From Pseudomonadota bacterium (GTDB taxonomy: Bacteria > Desulfobacterota > Desulfobulbia > Desulfobulbales > Desulfurivibrionaceae): a stretch of 44,434 nucleotides of DNA. Numbering within the stretch: the stretch's first letter is position 1; each line of letters opens with the position of its first letter. Shown in pieces: positions 36,870-44,434 of this stretch. The position numbers and the translations under genes were made by a program. Below the pieces are notes generated by a model, which ran no database searches, was not told the origin of the DNA, and saw only the letters and a list, made by a program, of their open reading frames with translations. The stretch lies in the NCBI GenBank assembly GCA_018829945.1, contig JAHJTI010000194.1, positions 1-44,434 of the forward strand. Reading direction: 5' to 3'.

Positions 36870-37421
36870 TCACTGTAACAGGGTGTGCCGGGTGAAGATG
36901 GCTTCCAACCGGTAGCCTTTTTCGGCCAGGGCTTCTGCGCCGCCTTCCAACCGGTCGACCACGGTAACCACCAGCCCAACTTTAAAGCCCGCCGCTTCGA
37001 CCCGCTCAATCACTGTGAGCAGGGTGCCGCCGGTGGTGACCACATCTTCCAGCAGGGCAACGCTACAGCCAGGAGGCAGATTGCTTAAGCCCTCGATATA
37101 CTGCCCTGTGCCATGTCCCTTGGATTCCTTGCGGACGATAAAGGCGGGGATGGGGGCTTCTTCCAGATGGCTCACCACTGAAACAGCAGTGACCAACGGG
37201 TCGGCGCCCAGGGTCATGCCGCCCACCGCGTCGATTGTTTCCGGGTTGTTTCGGATGATCTCGAAGATGAGCTTGCCGCAAAGATATGCACCTTCCGCGG
37301 ACAGAGTAGTCTGTTTGCCGTCGATGTAAAAATCAGATTCCCTGCCTGAGGAGAGTTTGAACTTCCCATGGCGGTACGATTTTTCCAGCAGCAGTTTCTT
37401 GAGTCGTTCTGTGTTGTTCAC
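36870..37421 (-). CDS. pyrE: Orotate phosphoribosyltransferase
   Basis: Converts orotate and PRPP to OMP in de novo pyrimidine synthesis. The 183 residues contain FKLSSGRESDFYIDGK at the N-terminus, the Mg/PRPP loop VRKESKGHGTGQYIEG, and the phosphoribosyl signature VALLEDVVTTGGTLL. The start is GTG 37421 with GAGGATACTCC upstream. No other pyr gene is nearby. The stop is followed within 21 bases by the dual-CXXC mini-protein. Confidence 0.94.
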   Translation of the reverse strand: MNNTERLKKLLLEKSYRHGKFKLSSGRESDFYIDGKQTTLSAEGAYLCGKLIFEIIRNNPETIDAVGGMTLGADPLVTAVSVVSHLEEAPIPAFIVRKESKGHGTGQYIEGLSNLPPGCSVALLEDVVTTGGTLLTVIERVEAAGFKVGLVVTVVDRLEGGAEALAEKGYRLEAIFTRHTLLQ

Positions 37422-37493
37422 GGAGTATCCTCTTTTATTGTAGCAGCTGCGTCACCCGCAACATTTTAATACTATATTACTTGGGTTCGCGGC

Positions 37494-38378
37494 TTATTTC
37501 ATCTTGGCAAAATAAGTGGCAAGGTTTGCCTTGGCGCTGATTTTCGGCACCAGCAACCCGTCTTTTGAGGTCATGGCGATCATCACCCCGGGGCCGTGTC
37601 CGGCCAACACGCAACTGGCGTGGACAACAATGCCGATCACCACGCCACCGGTCTTGTATATCCGGCCATAGGTGGCATCCGCATCCAGGATGGCGACAAA
37701 ATCACCGAGTCTGAGGTCTTCGAGGCCGTGTTCTTTGACAATGGCTTCGTCGAACATCTGGATGTCGTAGTCTCCGCTGTGGCTGTGGGAAGCGCCGATG
37801 CCTGAGCCCATAATCTTGGCGGGTATTGTGTGGGTTACCGGAACTTCCAGCTTACCTTTGCCGAGCTTTTTTAAGGGGATCGCGGCAAGCAGGGCCGGGT
37901 CCAGATTTATCACTTTGATTCCAGGAAAATCCGGGAGCTTAAGTCCGCAGCCGCAGGCCTTGATCTGGATTTTGTCGCCGATGGTAAGGCGCTCCAGTAT
38001 TTCTGGTGAAAAATCCACCAGCACATGTTCGATGCCGCCGTGTTTGCCGGTTACCCTGCCGGTCTCGCCTTTGGCATCGCCTGAAACCACCTTGGCAATG
38101 TTGCCCGCGCAGGAGAATTGGTTCAAGGCCCGATTGGGTCCGGGCTGTCCCTGGACTTGGGTGAAATTGCTGATGGAGACTGCGGGCTCCACATGGTCGC
38201 CGAATTTTTCTCCGGCAAGATCCCCGATCCGCAGATTGTAGGTGATGCCGCCCACGCCGGGGTAAACGTCCGAGTGGCCGTCCGGATTTATCCGGTAAGG
38301 GTTGATCCCGCTCTGGGGAGAAGTAATTTCCCCGATCACCGACTGGCAGACAAGCTGTTCCATGTTGATTTTGATCAT
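37494..38378 (-). CDS. DUF4438 domain-containing protein
   Basis: A 294-residue soluble protein matching what I recall of the DUF4438 family, which includes a structurally solved but functionally unassigned Thermotoga protein. Features include the N-terminal GINPYRINPDGHSDVYPGVGG stretch, a glycine/histidine-rich segment MGSGIGASHSHSGDYDIQ, LGDFVAILDADATYGR and a late HGPGVMIAMTS. There is no signal peptide or TM segment. The start at ATG 38378 has only a weak ribosome-binding site. It lies downstream of ychF on the same strand with a 19-base gap, so the two may be cotranscribed. No function is claimed. Confidence 0.75.
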   Translation of the reverse strand: MIKINMEQLVCQSVIGEITSPQSGINPYRINPDGHSDVYPGVGGITYNLRIGDLAGEKFGDHVEPAVSISNFTQVQGQPGPNRALNQFSCAGNIAKVVSGDAKGETGRVTGKHGGIEHVLVDFSPEILERLTIGDKIQIKACGCGLKLPDFPGIKVINLDPALLAAIPLKKLGKGKLEVPVTHTIPAKIMGSGIGASHSHSGDYDIQMFDEAIVKEHGLEDLRLGDFVAILDADATYGRIYKTGGVVIGIVVHASCVLAGHGPGVMIAMTSKDGLLVPKISAKANLATYFAKMK

Positions 38379-38397
38379 AGCATTGCGCCCTTTTATG

Positions 38398-39492
38398 CTA
38401 TACGTTGAAACGGAAATTCATGCAGTCGCCGTCCTGCACCACATATTCCTTTCCTTCCAGACGCAGCAAACCTTTTTCCCTGGCCTTGGCCTCGCCGCCG
38501 CAGGCCACGAAATCCGTGTAGGCGATGACCTCTGCCCGGATAAAACCGCGTTCGAAATCGGTGTGGATAACCGCGGCCGCCTGCGGAGCCTTGGTGCCGC
38601 GCTTGATTGTCCAGGCTCGGGTTTCCTTTTCGCCCACAGTGAAATAATTGATCAGTCCAAGTAAATCGTACCCGGCTTTGATCAACCGGTTCAGCCCAGG
38701 CTCCTCAAGGCCGAGATCCGTCAGAAAATCCTGGCGTTCGGCCACGCTTAAGGCGCTCAATTCTTCTTCAATCGCTCCGGAGATCATGACCACGGAGGCG
38801 TCCTCTTCTTCTGCCGCCTTGCGGAGCGCGTCCACCCACTGGTTGCCGGTGTTGATTTCCGCTTCGCTGACGTTGGCCACATAGAGCACGGGTTTGGCGG
38901 TGAGCAGGCACAGCTCTTTCATCAGTTTCTGGCCGGTATCGTCAAGCTCTGCGACTCTGGCAGGTTTGCCCTCATTAAGCAGGGCGTGCAGTCCTTCAAG
39001 GACAACCAGTTGCGCCTTGAAGACCGCGTCTCCGGATTTCGCCTGGGATGCGGTTTTGCTCATACGTCGGGCTACGGTGTCCAGATCGGAGAGGATCAGT
39101 TCGGTATTGATTACATCCCGGTCGCGCAGGGGATCAATGCTGCCGTCCACATGCACGATGTTGTCGTCTTCAAAGCAGCGGATCACGTGGGCGATGGCGT
39201 CCACCTGACGGATGTGGCCCAGGAATTGGTTGCCCAACCCTTCGCCCTTGCTGGCTCCGCTCACCAGGCCGGCGATATCGACGAATTCCATTTGGGCGTT
39301 GACCTTGACCTTGGTTTTGGCCATCTCGGCAAGGATATCGAGCCGGGTGTCCGGAACCGGCACCATGCCCACATTGGGTTCAATGGTGCAGAACGGGTAA
39401 TTGGCCGACTCGATGCCCGCGGAGGTGAGAGCGTTAAAGATGGTCGATTTGCCGACATTGGGCAGGCCGACGATGCCACAGCGAAAGCCCAT
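38398..39492 (-). CDS. ychF: Ribosome-binding P-loop ATPase YchF
   Basis: Obg-family translation-associated ATPase. The 364 residues carry GIVGLPNVGKSTIFNALT (G1), the family-specific NYPFCTIEPNVG, DIAGLV (G3) and the altered G4 (NVSE) that shifts nucleotide preference to ATP. A coiled-coil insertion and a C-terminal TGS domain (about 280-364, ending NFRFNV) follow. ATG 39492 is preceded by CAAGGACTTTCC. It is divergent from the DciA-like gene. Confidence 0.95.
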   Translation of the reverse strand: MGFRCGIVGLPNVGKSTIFNALTSAGIESANYPFCTIEPNVGMVPVPDTRLDILAEMAKTKVKVNAQMEFVDIAGLVSGASKGEGLGNQFLGHIRQVDAIAHVIRCFEDDNIVHVDGSIDPLRDRDVINTELILSDLDTVARRMSKTASQAKSGDAVFKAQLVVLEGLHALLNEGKPARVAELDDTGQKLMKELCLLTAKPVLYVANVSEAEINTGNQWVDALRKAAEEEDASVVMISGAIEEELSALSVAERQDFLTDLGLEEPGLNRLIKAGYDLLGLINYFTVGEKETRAWTIKRGTKAPQAAAVIHTDFERGFIRAEVIAYTDFVACGGEAKAREKGLLRLEGKEYVVQDGDCMNFRFNV

Positions 39493-39572
39493 GGAAAGTC
39501 CTTGTTGTATGGTTCAATAAAAAGAGTAGTCAGGAGATGACCGAAATTTGTGAGCAGTATATAATGATTTCT

Positions 39573-39600
39573 TTGCAATGCGGCAAGGGTTGTTTACAAT
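39573..39600 (+). promoter_or_regulatory. Promoter for the DciA-like gene, in the ychF divergent region
   Basis: TTGCAA (39573-39578), 16-base spacer, TACAAT (39595-39600), about 38 bases before ATG 39638. A minus-strand TTGCCG-N17-TATATA overlaps this segment and could serve ychF. Confidence 0.6.
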
Positions 39601-39637
39601 CAATGAACTAAATTACACACAACCAGGCACAATTACC

Positions 39638-40105
39638 ATGGCTGTCCCAGAAAAAATTACCCGGATAGATTCCCTGTTTGCCGAACTTTTCAAGAAAAGG
39701 CAATGGGACAAGCGCTTGGCCCTGCACGCTGTTTTCCGTAACTGGCCGGAGGTTGTCGGCGCTGAGATTGCGGAACGGACCGAGCCGCAGGTGATTCGGG
39801 GCACGGTGCTGTGGATCGCGGTTTCCGACTCGGTCTGGATGCAGCAGCTGCATCTGCAAAAGCAGATGCTGCTCGAGCATATCAATGCGAATGTGCGGGG
39901 TTCCGAGAAGATAAGCGACATCCGCTTCCAGGTGGAAGCTGCTCTTGGCGAGGAAAAAATGGTTGTGGACTCCCCGCAGCCGATTGCTTCTCCGCAGCAG
40001 ATTGATCCTGAGGAGCAAAAGAAATTTGAGCGCTTGATCTCTGCGATTGGCGATGCGGAGTTGCGAACGCGGTTGCTTGCTCTATGGCAAAAAGCTCACC
40101 GGTGA
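39638..40105 (+). CDS. DUF721 / DciA-like protein
   Basis: A 155-residue cytoplasmic protein with a DUF721 domain at about residues 5-100 (LFAELFKKRQWDKRLALH, WPEVVG, LWIAVSDSVWMQQL), the fold found in the helicase-operator protein DciA. The remainder is a polar linker (QPIASPQQIDPEEQ) and a C-terminal helix. DciA loads the DnaB helicase in bacteria lacking DnaC/DnaI, but DUF721 is broader than that, so the role is inferred. ATG 39638 is chosen since the open frame farther upstream overlaps the promoter. It is convergent with the PilZ gene 40 bases away. Confidence 0.75.
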   Translation: MAVPEKITRIDSLFAELFKKRQWDKRLALHAVFRNWPEVVGAEIAERTEPQVIRGTVLWIAVSDSVWMQQLHLQKQMLLEHINANVRGSEKISDIRFQVEAALGEEKMVVDSPQPIASPQQIDPEEQKKFERLISAIGDAELRTRLLALWQKAHR

Positions 40106-40145
40106 TCAATCTCTTTGGTATAGGTGGGCGGCGGGTTTTCGGATT

Positions 40146-40832
40146 TCAGTTGGCGTTTGGCGGGGAATTTTCGATGGAGCAAATGGTAAGGTAGCGTTCC
40201 AGATTTTCCAGATCGACACCTTTCAGTGTGAACTGAATGCCGAATTCCCTGGTTTTCTGGTCAAGCTCGATAACCCTGCGAACAAGGGCTTCCGGTGCGG
40301 TAGCTTTTTCCTCGAAATCGCCGAATCGTAACCGGAGGGTCAAGCTGAGCGGGCTGAGCTTGTCTCCTTTCTGGATGTGTTCGGAAAATTTCCCTACCAG
40401 CCTTGCTCCTTCGATGGAGATATTTTTTATTATGCCATGGTTGAGATACTGGCTAGCCTTGCGAGTGAATGTCGCAACGGAGCGTGGGCTTATCGCATAT
40501 CGGGGATATCTTCTTCTCTGGATTGTGATAATTGACCCTGGGAAAAGTACTCCCAGTTCCCCGTTGGTTTCAAGCACGGGGGTGGTGTGGAAGCCTCGCA
40601 TGGGCTGCTTGTTGTGCTGGTAGAGGAACAGGCAAGGCTCTTTGGGAGCCTGGAAAGGGGTGTCTTTGGAAAAAAGAAGAAGTGGTTCCGCTGCCTTGGC
40701 GAAAATCTCGGATGGCGTGAGCTTCTGCGGGTTCAGCCCCTTTTGGAAAAGGGTCACAGGGGTCCGCTGGCCGACAATTCGTATAATTTCTTCTCCAACG
40801 ACCTTCGGGTCATGGGACCAAAGTTCATGCAT
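40146..40832 (-). CDS. PilZ-domain (YcgR-like) c-di-GMP receptor protein
   Basis: A 228-residue soluble protein. The N-terminal half (about 10-105) looks like the YcgR-type domain, and the C-terminal half is a PilZ domain. The latter carries the c-di-GMP-binding RRRYPRYAI (RxxxR) and NISIEGARLVG (NxSxxG) motifs. YcgR-like proteins curb flagellar motors or regulate exopolysaccharide when c-di-GMP is high. The start is ATG 40832 with GGAGAGG upstream; a TTG at 40850 is less likely. The chemosensory locus lies 12 kb away, and no flagellar gene is in the window. Confidence 0.85.
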   Translation of the reverse strand: MHELWSHDPKVVGEEIIRIVGQRTPVTLFQKGLNPQKLTPSEIFAKAAEPLLLFSKDTPFQAPKEPCLFLYQHNKQPMRGFHTTPVLETNGELGVLFPGSIITIQRRRYPRYAISPRSVATFTRKASQYLNHGIIKNISIEGARLVGKFSEHIQKGDKLSPLSLTLRLRFGDFEEKATAPEALVRRVIELDQKTREFGIQFTLKGVDLENLERYLTICSIENSPPNAN

Positions 40833-40981
40833 GAACAGCCTCTCCGGCAAAAAAGTGATGGTTGCCGGGCGTAAATTGAGTCGCCCGGGTGCTGAAAAAA
40901 GTGCAGGAATATATAGCTATATTTGCAGCGCTTGTAAAGCTGGGGCTGAAAAAATATGGAGAAAACGGCTTGTGCGGGGGG

Positions 40982-41431
40982 CTAGAATTGCTTTTCCGTA
41001 TCAAGCAGCAGGGTGACCGGTCCATTGTTTACCAGGCTTACGTCCATCATTGCCTGAAATTTTCCGGTGGCCACGGTGATTTTTTTTGCGCGGACTTCGC
41101 GGATGAACTGCTCGTAGAGGCGCAATGCCTTCCCCGGTTGCGCGGCTGTGGAGTAGGATGGGCGTCTGCCTTTGCGGCAGTCGCCAAACAGGGTGAACTG
41201 GGAAACCACCAGCATCTCTCCTTGCGTTTCGGTCAGGGAAAGATTCATGAGTCCCTGCGCATCGTCGAAGATTCGCAGATTGACAATTTTATCGGCCAGG
41301 AGCTTGGCTTCCTGTTCGGAATCATTTTTCCCTATCCCGAGAAGAACAAGAAGTCCGCAACCGATCGACCCGCAAAGCTGTCTGTCTACGTTGACAGAGG
41401 CTTGGCTTACCCTTTGGACAACGGCGCGCAT
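40982..41431 (-). CDS. dtd: D-aminoacyl-tRNA deacylase
   Basis: Hydrolyses D-aminoacyl-tRNAs. The 149 residues are full length with SQFTLFGDCRKGRRPSY (catalytic region) and the cis Gly-Pro motif NNGPVTLLLD, where most homologues I recall have NDGPVT. ATG 41431 lies inside the 3' end of rsmE (25-base overlap), so translation is probably coupled. It is last in a prmA-rsmE-dtd unit. Confidence 0.95.
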   Translation of the reverse strand: MRAVVQRVSQASVNVDRQLCGSIGCGLLVLLGIGKNDSEQEAKLLADKIVNLRIFDDAQGLMNLSLTETQGEMLVVSQFTLFGDCRKGRRPSYSTAAQPGKALRLYEQFIREVRAKKITVATGKFQAMMDVSLVNNGPVTLLLDTEKQF

Positions 41432-42198
41432 GGGACCTGTTCCTGTTTTTTCGGGTGAGCCGGATTGAGATTGCCAAGGATAAATTGCAGGATGGCTGTT
41501 GCCGCAAGGGTTGCCGTTTCGGCGCGCAGGATACGCGACCCAAGTGAGATTGGTATAAAGCCTTCCCCTTGAGCACTTGAAACCTCTGTTTCGCTGAAAC
41601 CTCCCTCCGGTCCCAAAAGGAAAAATACGGATTGGCGATCTTTCTCCTGGGCGGCAAGGGTTTCGCTCAGCGTTTGCTGGTCCTCATGTTCCCAGAAAAT
41701 CAGTTTTGTGTCGAAAGGGGGGGAATGGGTGATGAGATCGTGTATTTCCCGGGGGGCATGTATCTCCGGCGGCCGGGCCCGGTCGCATTGCTTGCAGGCC
41801 TCGAGGACGATGCGCTGCCAGCGTTCCATCTGTGCTTCTTTCGGTGTTTTGTGGATTCCGTGTTCCGAGTAAAAAGGCCAGATTGCATCAACGCCCAACT
41901 CGGTTGCCTTTTGCAGGATGAGATCCATTTTCTGGCCCTTAAGCAGAGCTTGTCCCAGGTGGAGACGGACCTTGGGCGGGAGGTCCAGGGTGTGTTCGAT
42001 TATGGTTGCGGAAACCCGATCTTTGAAGATCTGTTCAATGCGTGCCTGGTATCGTGCGCCTGTACCATCAAAAAAAGTAACTGGGTCGCCGGGGGCAAGC
42101 CGGAGAACGGTCCGGAGATGATGTGCTTCCGGGCCGGTCATCTGCACGGTTTTGCCCGTGATATCTTCCGGGTTTATGAAAAAGCGGCGGAGGCTCAT
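41407..42198 (-). CDS. rsmE: 16S rRNA (uracil(1498)-N3)-methyltransferase
   Basis: SPOUT-class methyltransferase that modifies U1498 of 16S rRNA. The 263 residues have an N-terminal PUA-like domain (MSLRRFFIN to about 75) and the knotted SAM-binding domain with GPEGGFSETEV and SLGSRILRAETA. ATG 42198 overlaps the prmA stop as ATGA, and the C-terminus overlaps dtd. Confidence 0.94.
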   Translation of the reverse strand: MSLRRFFINPEDITGKTVQMTGPEAHHLRTVLRLAPGDPVTFFDGTGARYQARIEQIFKDRVSATIIEHTLDLPPKVRLHLGQALLKGQKMDLILQKATELGVDAIWPFYSEHGIHKTPKEAQMERWQRIVLEACKQCDRARPPEIHAPREIHDLITHSPPFDTKLIFWEHEDQQTLSETLAAQEKDRQSVFFLLGPEGGFSETEVSSAQGEGFIPISLGSRILRAETATLAATAILQFILGNLNPAHPKKQEQVPCAPLSKG

Positions 42199-43115
42199 GG
42201 CTGTTTAAAGAGAAGTGCGCTCCATTCCCCTTCGCTTCGGGTTTCCAGATGCTTCAAGCCAAGAGCGTTATAGGCGGCGCGGATATTGTCGGTCTGGGGG
42301 CCGGTCAGGATGCCGGCCATGATGAGCTTGCCGTTTTGCGCCAAATGTGCGGCAAGGCTGGCGGCGAGTTCGATGAGCGTGTCGTGGATGATGTTGGCGA
42401 TGACAAGATCGAACTGCCGGGGGATGTCTTTCAGGTCAACGCCATCTGCCGTGATTGTTGGAGCAAGACCATTGCGCAGGATGTTTTCTTCCGCCACGAC
42501 CACGGCTTCAGGGTCATTGTCAATTGCCAGCACTTCCCGGGCGCCAAAAAGTGCGGCGGCCATTGCCAGGATGCCTGTGCCGGTGCCGACATCAAGAACG
42601 GTTTCAGGCGGGTTTTTCGTCTCATGAAAAAGCGCCTCAACAAACTCAAGGGCCAGTTTGGTGCTGGCGTGGTGCCCCGTGCCAAAGGCCATTCCCGGAT
42701 CCATTTCGATGATTTTCTCGCCGGGGGTGGGGTGGTATGCTTCCCAGGTGGGCTTGATGACGAGGTGGGGCGTGATTGGAAAAGGCTTGAAACGTTCTTT
42801 CCAGGTCTTGTTCCAATCTTCATCGGCAATGATTGCTGTTTCGATCCGTGCTTCCTTTCCTTCCTCGGTGAGGCAGGCGAATTCAGCAAGGTATTCTGTG
42901 ATTTTTTTCAGGTTTTCTTGGACGTGCGGGCCATTTTCCAGGTAGCCGATAATCTGTTCCTGGGCGCCACCCGCTGCTGAGACCGGAATTTGTTCGACCC
43001 CGCCTGTCTGTTCACAGATAAAATCGGCAATGGGGTCGGAGATGGTCTCGCTGGCGGTGATCGTAATTCGGAGCCATGATTTGGCTGGTGGATGTGCTTG
43101 GCTTTGTGCTGGCAT
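42195..43115 (-). CDS. prmA: Ribosomal protein L11 methyltransferase
   Basis: SAM-dependent methylation of ribosomal protein L11. The 306 residues carry an N-terminal substrate-recognition domain and a class I methyltransferase domain with DVGTGTGILAMAA, VLAIDNDPEAV and NII (motif IV). MDPGMAFGTGHH, typical of PrmA, lies just before. ATG 43115 is first in the prmA-rsmE-dtd transcript, divergent from larB. Confidence 0.93.
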   Translation of the reverse strand: MPAQSQAHPPAKSWLRITITASETISDPIADFICEQTGGVEQIPVSAAGGAQEQIIGYLENGPHVQENLKKITEYLAEFACLTEEGKEARIETAIIADEDWNKTWKERFKPFPITPHLVIKPTWEAYHPTPGEKIIEMDPGMAFGTGHHASTKLALEFVEALFHETKNPPETVLDVGTGTGILAMAAALFGAREVLAIDNDPEAVVVAEENILRNGLAPTITADGVDLKDIPRQFDLVIANIIHDTLIELAASLAAHLAQNGKLIMAGILTGPQTDNIRAAYNALGLKHLETRSEGEWSALLFKQP

Positions 43116-43171
43116 CGGGTTCCCTGTGGGAAGATTTGTTTTGAAAGAAATATGCTGGAAAGTGTATCAGA

Positions 43172-43200
43172 GTACAGTACTGTACCGGATGCGGTATACT
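43172..43200 (+). promoter_or_regulatory. Palindrome-covered promoter before larB
   Basis: The perfect 14-base palindrome GTACAGTACTGTAC (43172-43185) lies where the -35 box of a TATACT -10 (43195-43200) would be. It is a candidate operator in the divergent prmA/larB region; no regulator is assigned. Confidence 0.4.
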
Positions 43201-43277
43201 CCGGCAAGAGTGAGTTGAGGTGCGGGCAGGATTCCGAGTGTGGTTGTTTCTTCACTATATATGATATGGGTTGCGCG

Positions 43278-44057
43278 ATGGATGAAAAAAAGATGCAGGA
43301 ACTCCTGGAAAAAGTGAGTAGCGGCGGGTGTACTGTTGCCGATGCTTTGGCTGAATTGAAGAATTTCCCTGCGGAGATGCTCTCGTGCGCCCACCTGGAT
43401 CATCATCGGCGTCTGCGCACCGGAGTTCCGGAAGTAGTGTACGGAGAGAACAAGAGTGCCGGGCAGATTGCGGATATCCTGCGGAAACTTCTTCGGTTTT
43501 CTCCGATGGTAATGGCCACACGGGTGAGCCAGGAAAAAGGGGAGGCAGTATGTCTGGAGATCCCCGGGCTCATCTACCATGAGGCAGCACGGATGTTGAC
43601 TGCGCAGTTGGTGGAAAATGATCAGGATACACATGGCGGGGCAGGGCTGGTGTTGGTTCTCGCAGCCGGCACATCTGACATCCCTGTGGCGGAAGAGGCT
43701 TTTGTTACTTTGCGATGTATGGGAAGTGCGGTTGAAAGGTTTTATGATGTGGGGGTGGCCGGAATCCATCGGCTGCTTTCGCGCCGAGATCTTCTTGAGA
43801 AGGCGGGTATTTTGATTGTTGTCGCTGGGATGGAGGGTGCACTTCCCAGTGTGGTTGGCGGCCTGGTGGACAAACCAATCATAGGGGTTCCCACCAGTGT
43901 CGGTTACGGTACAGGCCTCGGAGGTATTGCCGCGCTTCTGGGTATGCTTAACAGCTGCGCTCCGGGGATTGCGGTTGTTAATATCGACAATGGCTTTGGC
44001 GCCGCCTGCATGGCGGCAAGAATCAGCAAGCTGATCAGCGGGCAGACGAAAATTTAG
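43278..44057 (+). CDS. larB: LarB, nickel-pincer cofactor biosynthesis (AIR-carboxylase-like)
   Basis: Carboxylates/hydrolyses nicotinic acid adenine dinucleotide, the first step toward the nickel pincer nucleotide of lactate racemase-type enzymes. The 259 residues show a LarB N-terminal part (LDHHRRLRTGVPEVVYGENK) and the PurE-like domain with VLAAGTSDIPVAEEA, DVGVAGIHRLL, VVAGMEGALPSVVGGLV and VPTSVGYGTG. ATG 43278 gives the usual length. larC and larE are not in the window, so the pathway would be completed elsewhere. It is divergent from prmA. Confidence 0.88.
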   Translation: MDEKKMQELLEKVSSGGCTVADALAELKNFPAEMLSCAHLDHHRRLRTGVPEVVYGENKSAGQIADILRKLLRFSPMVMATRVSQEKGEAVCLEIPGLIYHEAARMLTAQLVENDQDTHGGAGLVLVLAAGTSDIPVAEEAFVTLRCMGSAVERFYDVGVAGIHRLLSRRDLLEKAGILIVVAGMEGALPSVVGGLVDKPIIGVPTSVGYGTGLGGIAALLGMLNSCAPGIAVVNIDNGFGAACMAARISKLISGQTKI

Positions 44058-44226
44058 AGATTATTATGTGTGTGGCCGGATGATTTTTTTGGGAGGCAAG
44101 CCTGGAAAAGCCGGGATTTCCAGTTGGGCCATGGGAAATATTTAATTGGGCATCGCAGAAAAACAACGAGTTACGTCTCTGGGGCACATGGGGGGCTTGT
44201 TTTTTGAGATTTCCGCAATATTGCTG

Positions 44227-44255
44227 TTGACAAGGGGGGGCGCTTCGGCTATTTT
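44227..44255 (+). promoter_or_regulatory. Upstream tandem promoter
   Basis: A perfect TTGACA (44227-44232), 17-base GC-rich spacer, TATTTT (44250-44255). Confidence 0.6.
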
Positions 44256-44315
44256 GGCCCCCGAACGATAACCTGACACCATGACGAGAGCCTCTGTAAA
44301 ACGTCATAAAACATC

Positions 44316-44344
44316 TTGACGGGCTCCGGTGTTTCGGTTATCAT
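44316..44344 (+). promoter_or_regulatory. Downstream tandem promoter
   Basis: TTGACG (44316-44321), 17-base spacer, TATCAT (44339-44344). AT-rich bases sit just upstream (GTAAAACGTCATAAAACATC), as in an UP element. Confidence 0.65.
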
Positions 44345-44434
44345 TTCTTTTCGTCCAATAATTGGGCGGCCCCGGTTTCCGGGGCGCAGCGATCATTGAA
44401 AACTGAATAGTGAAGAAGTAAAAGATGGGCCCCA

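Larger units (their letters stand above)
44058..44434. other. Terminal 377-bp non-coding region, promoter-leader
   Basis: No gene seen. It contains a small stem CTGGAAA/TTTCCAG (44102-44123), two tandem promoters (44227-44255 and 44316-44344), a GCCCCGG-TTT-CCGGGGC hairpin near 44370, and an A-rich stretch ATTGAAAACTGAATAGTG at the end. This looks like the upstream leader of a stable-RNA operon. Confidence 0.55.

Noticed and set aside
44035-44307. 90-codon minus-strand frame after larB
   Set aside because: It overlaps the larB end and the tandem promoter region, and has no motif or start signal.

Overview
The window is about 44 kb of ordinary, gene-dense bacterial chromosome from a Gram-negative organism (Lnt, DsbA-like export, PilZ, four two-TM chemoreceptors). 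The gene mix suggests a Desulfobacterota member, possibly near Desulfobulbales. The pointers are a fused AccA-AccD carboxyltransferase, a tandem-biotinyl carrier, a CheA with a P2-like insert, a dual-CXXC mini-protein and a DUF4438 protein. No rRNA gene or species marker is present, so this is inference from recalled family distributions.

Left part (1-6284, all minus strand): corC-lnt-prfB-glcF, then a DsbA-like thiol oxidoreductase and the 5' part of phoH, which runs off the window. prfB carries the classical autoregulatory +1 frameshift site. Next (6285-13244, plus strand) is a lipid-synthesis cluster: a divergent biotin carboxylase, an AccA-AccD fusion, a protein with two biotinyl-like domains, a biotin ligase without a DNA-binding domain, and a GT2 glycosyltransferase. 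A 556-bp spacer with a strong promoter and a hairpin precedes it.

Centre (13453-28128, plus strand): a chemosensory locus of four tandem MCPs followed by cheA, cheW, cheR, cheD, cheB and a HEAT-repeat/receiver fusion. The MCPs carry 4, 2, 3 and 1 HAMP units respectively. All four end in an aromatic-x-x-aromatic pentapeptide, which fits docking of CheR/CheB. No stand-alone cheY lies in the locus, so the HEAT-receiver protein is the only candidate CheA output partner encoded here besides CheB. This locus is the best candidate for an unusual system.

Right part (28286-44434): housekeeping genes in short units: fbp, glnS, gltX, a small unknown protein, era, an RNase II-family exonuclease, pyrE plus a dual-CXXC mini-protein, a DUF4438 protein, ychF, a DciA-like DUF721 protein, a YcgR-like PilZ protein, then prmA-rsmE-dtd with overlapping ends, and larB. 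The window ends in two tandem sigma70-type promoters and a leader that looks like the start of a stable-RNA operon.

Non-coding structure includes five intrinsic-terminator-like hairpins, two related palindromic elements of about 115 and 147 bp, and several heptamer-repeat patches placed at gene stop codons. No IS element, phage gene, CRISPR array, tRNA or toxin-antitoxin module was recognised.
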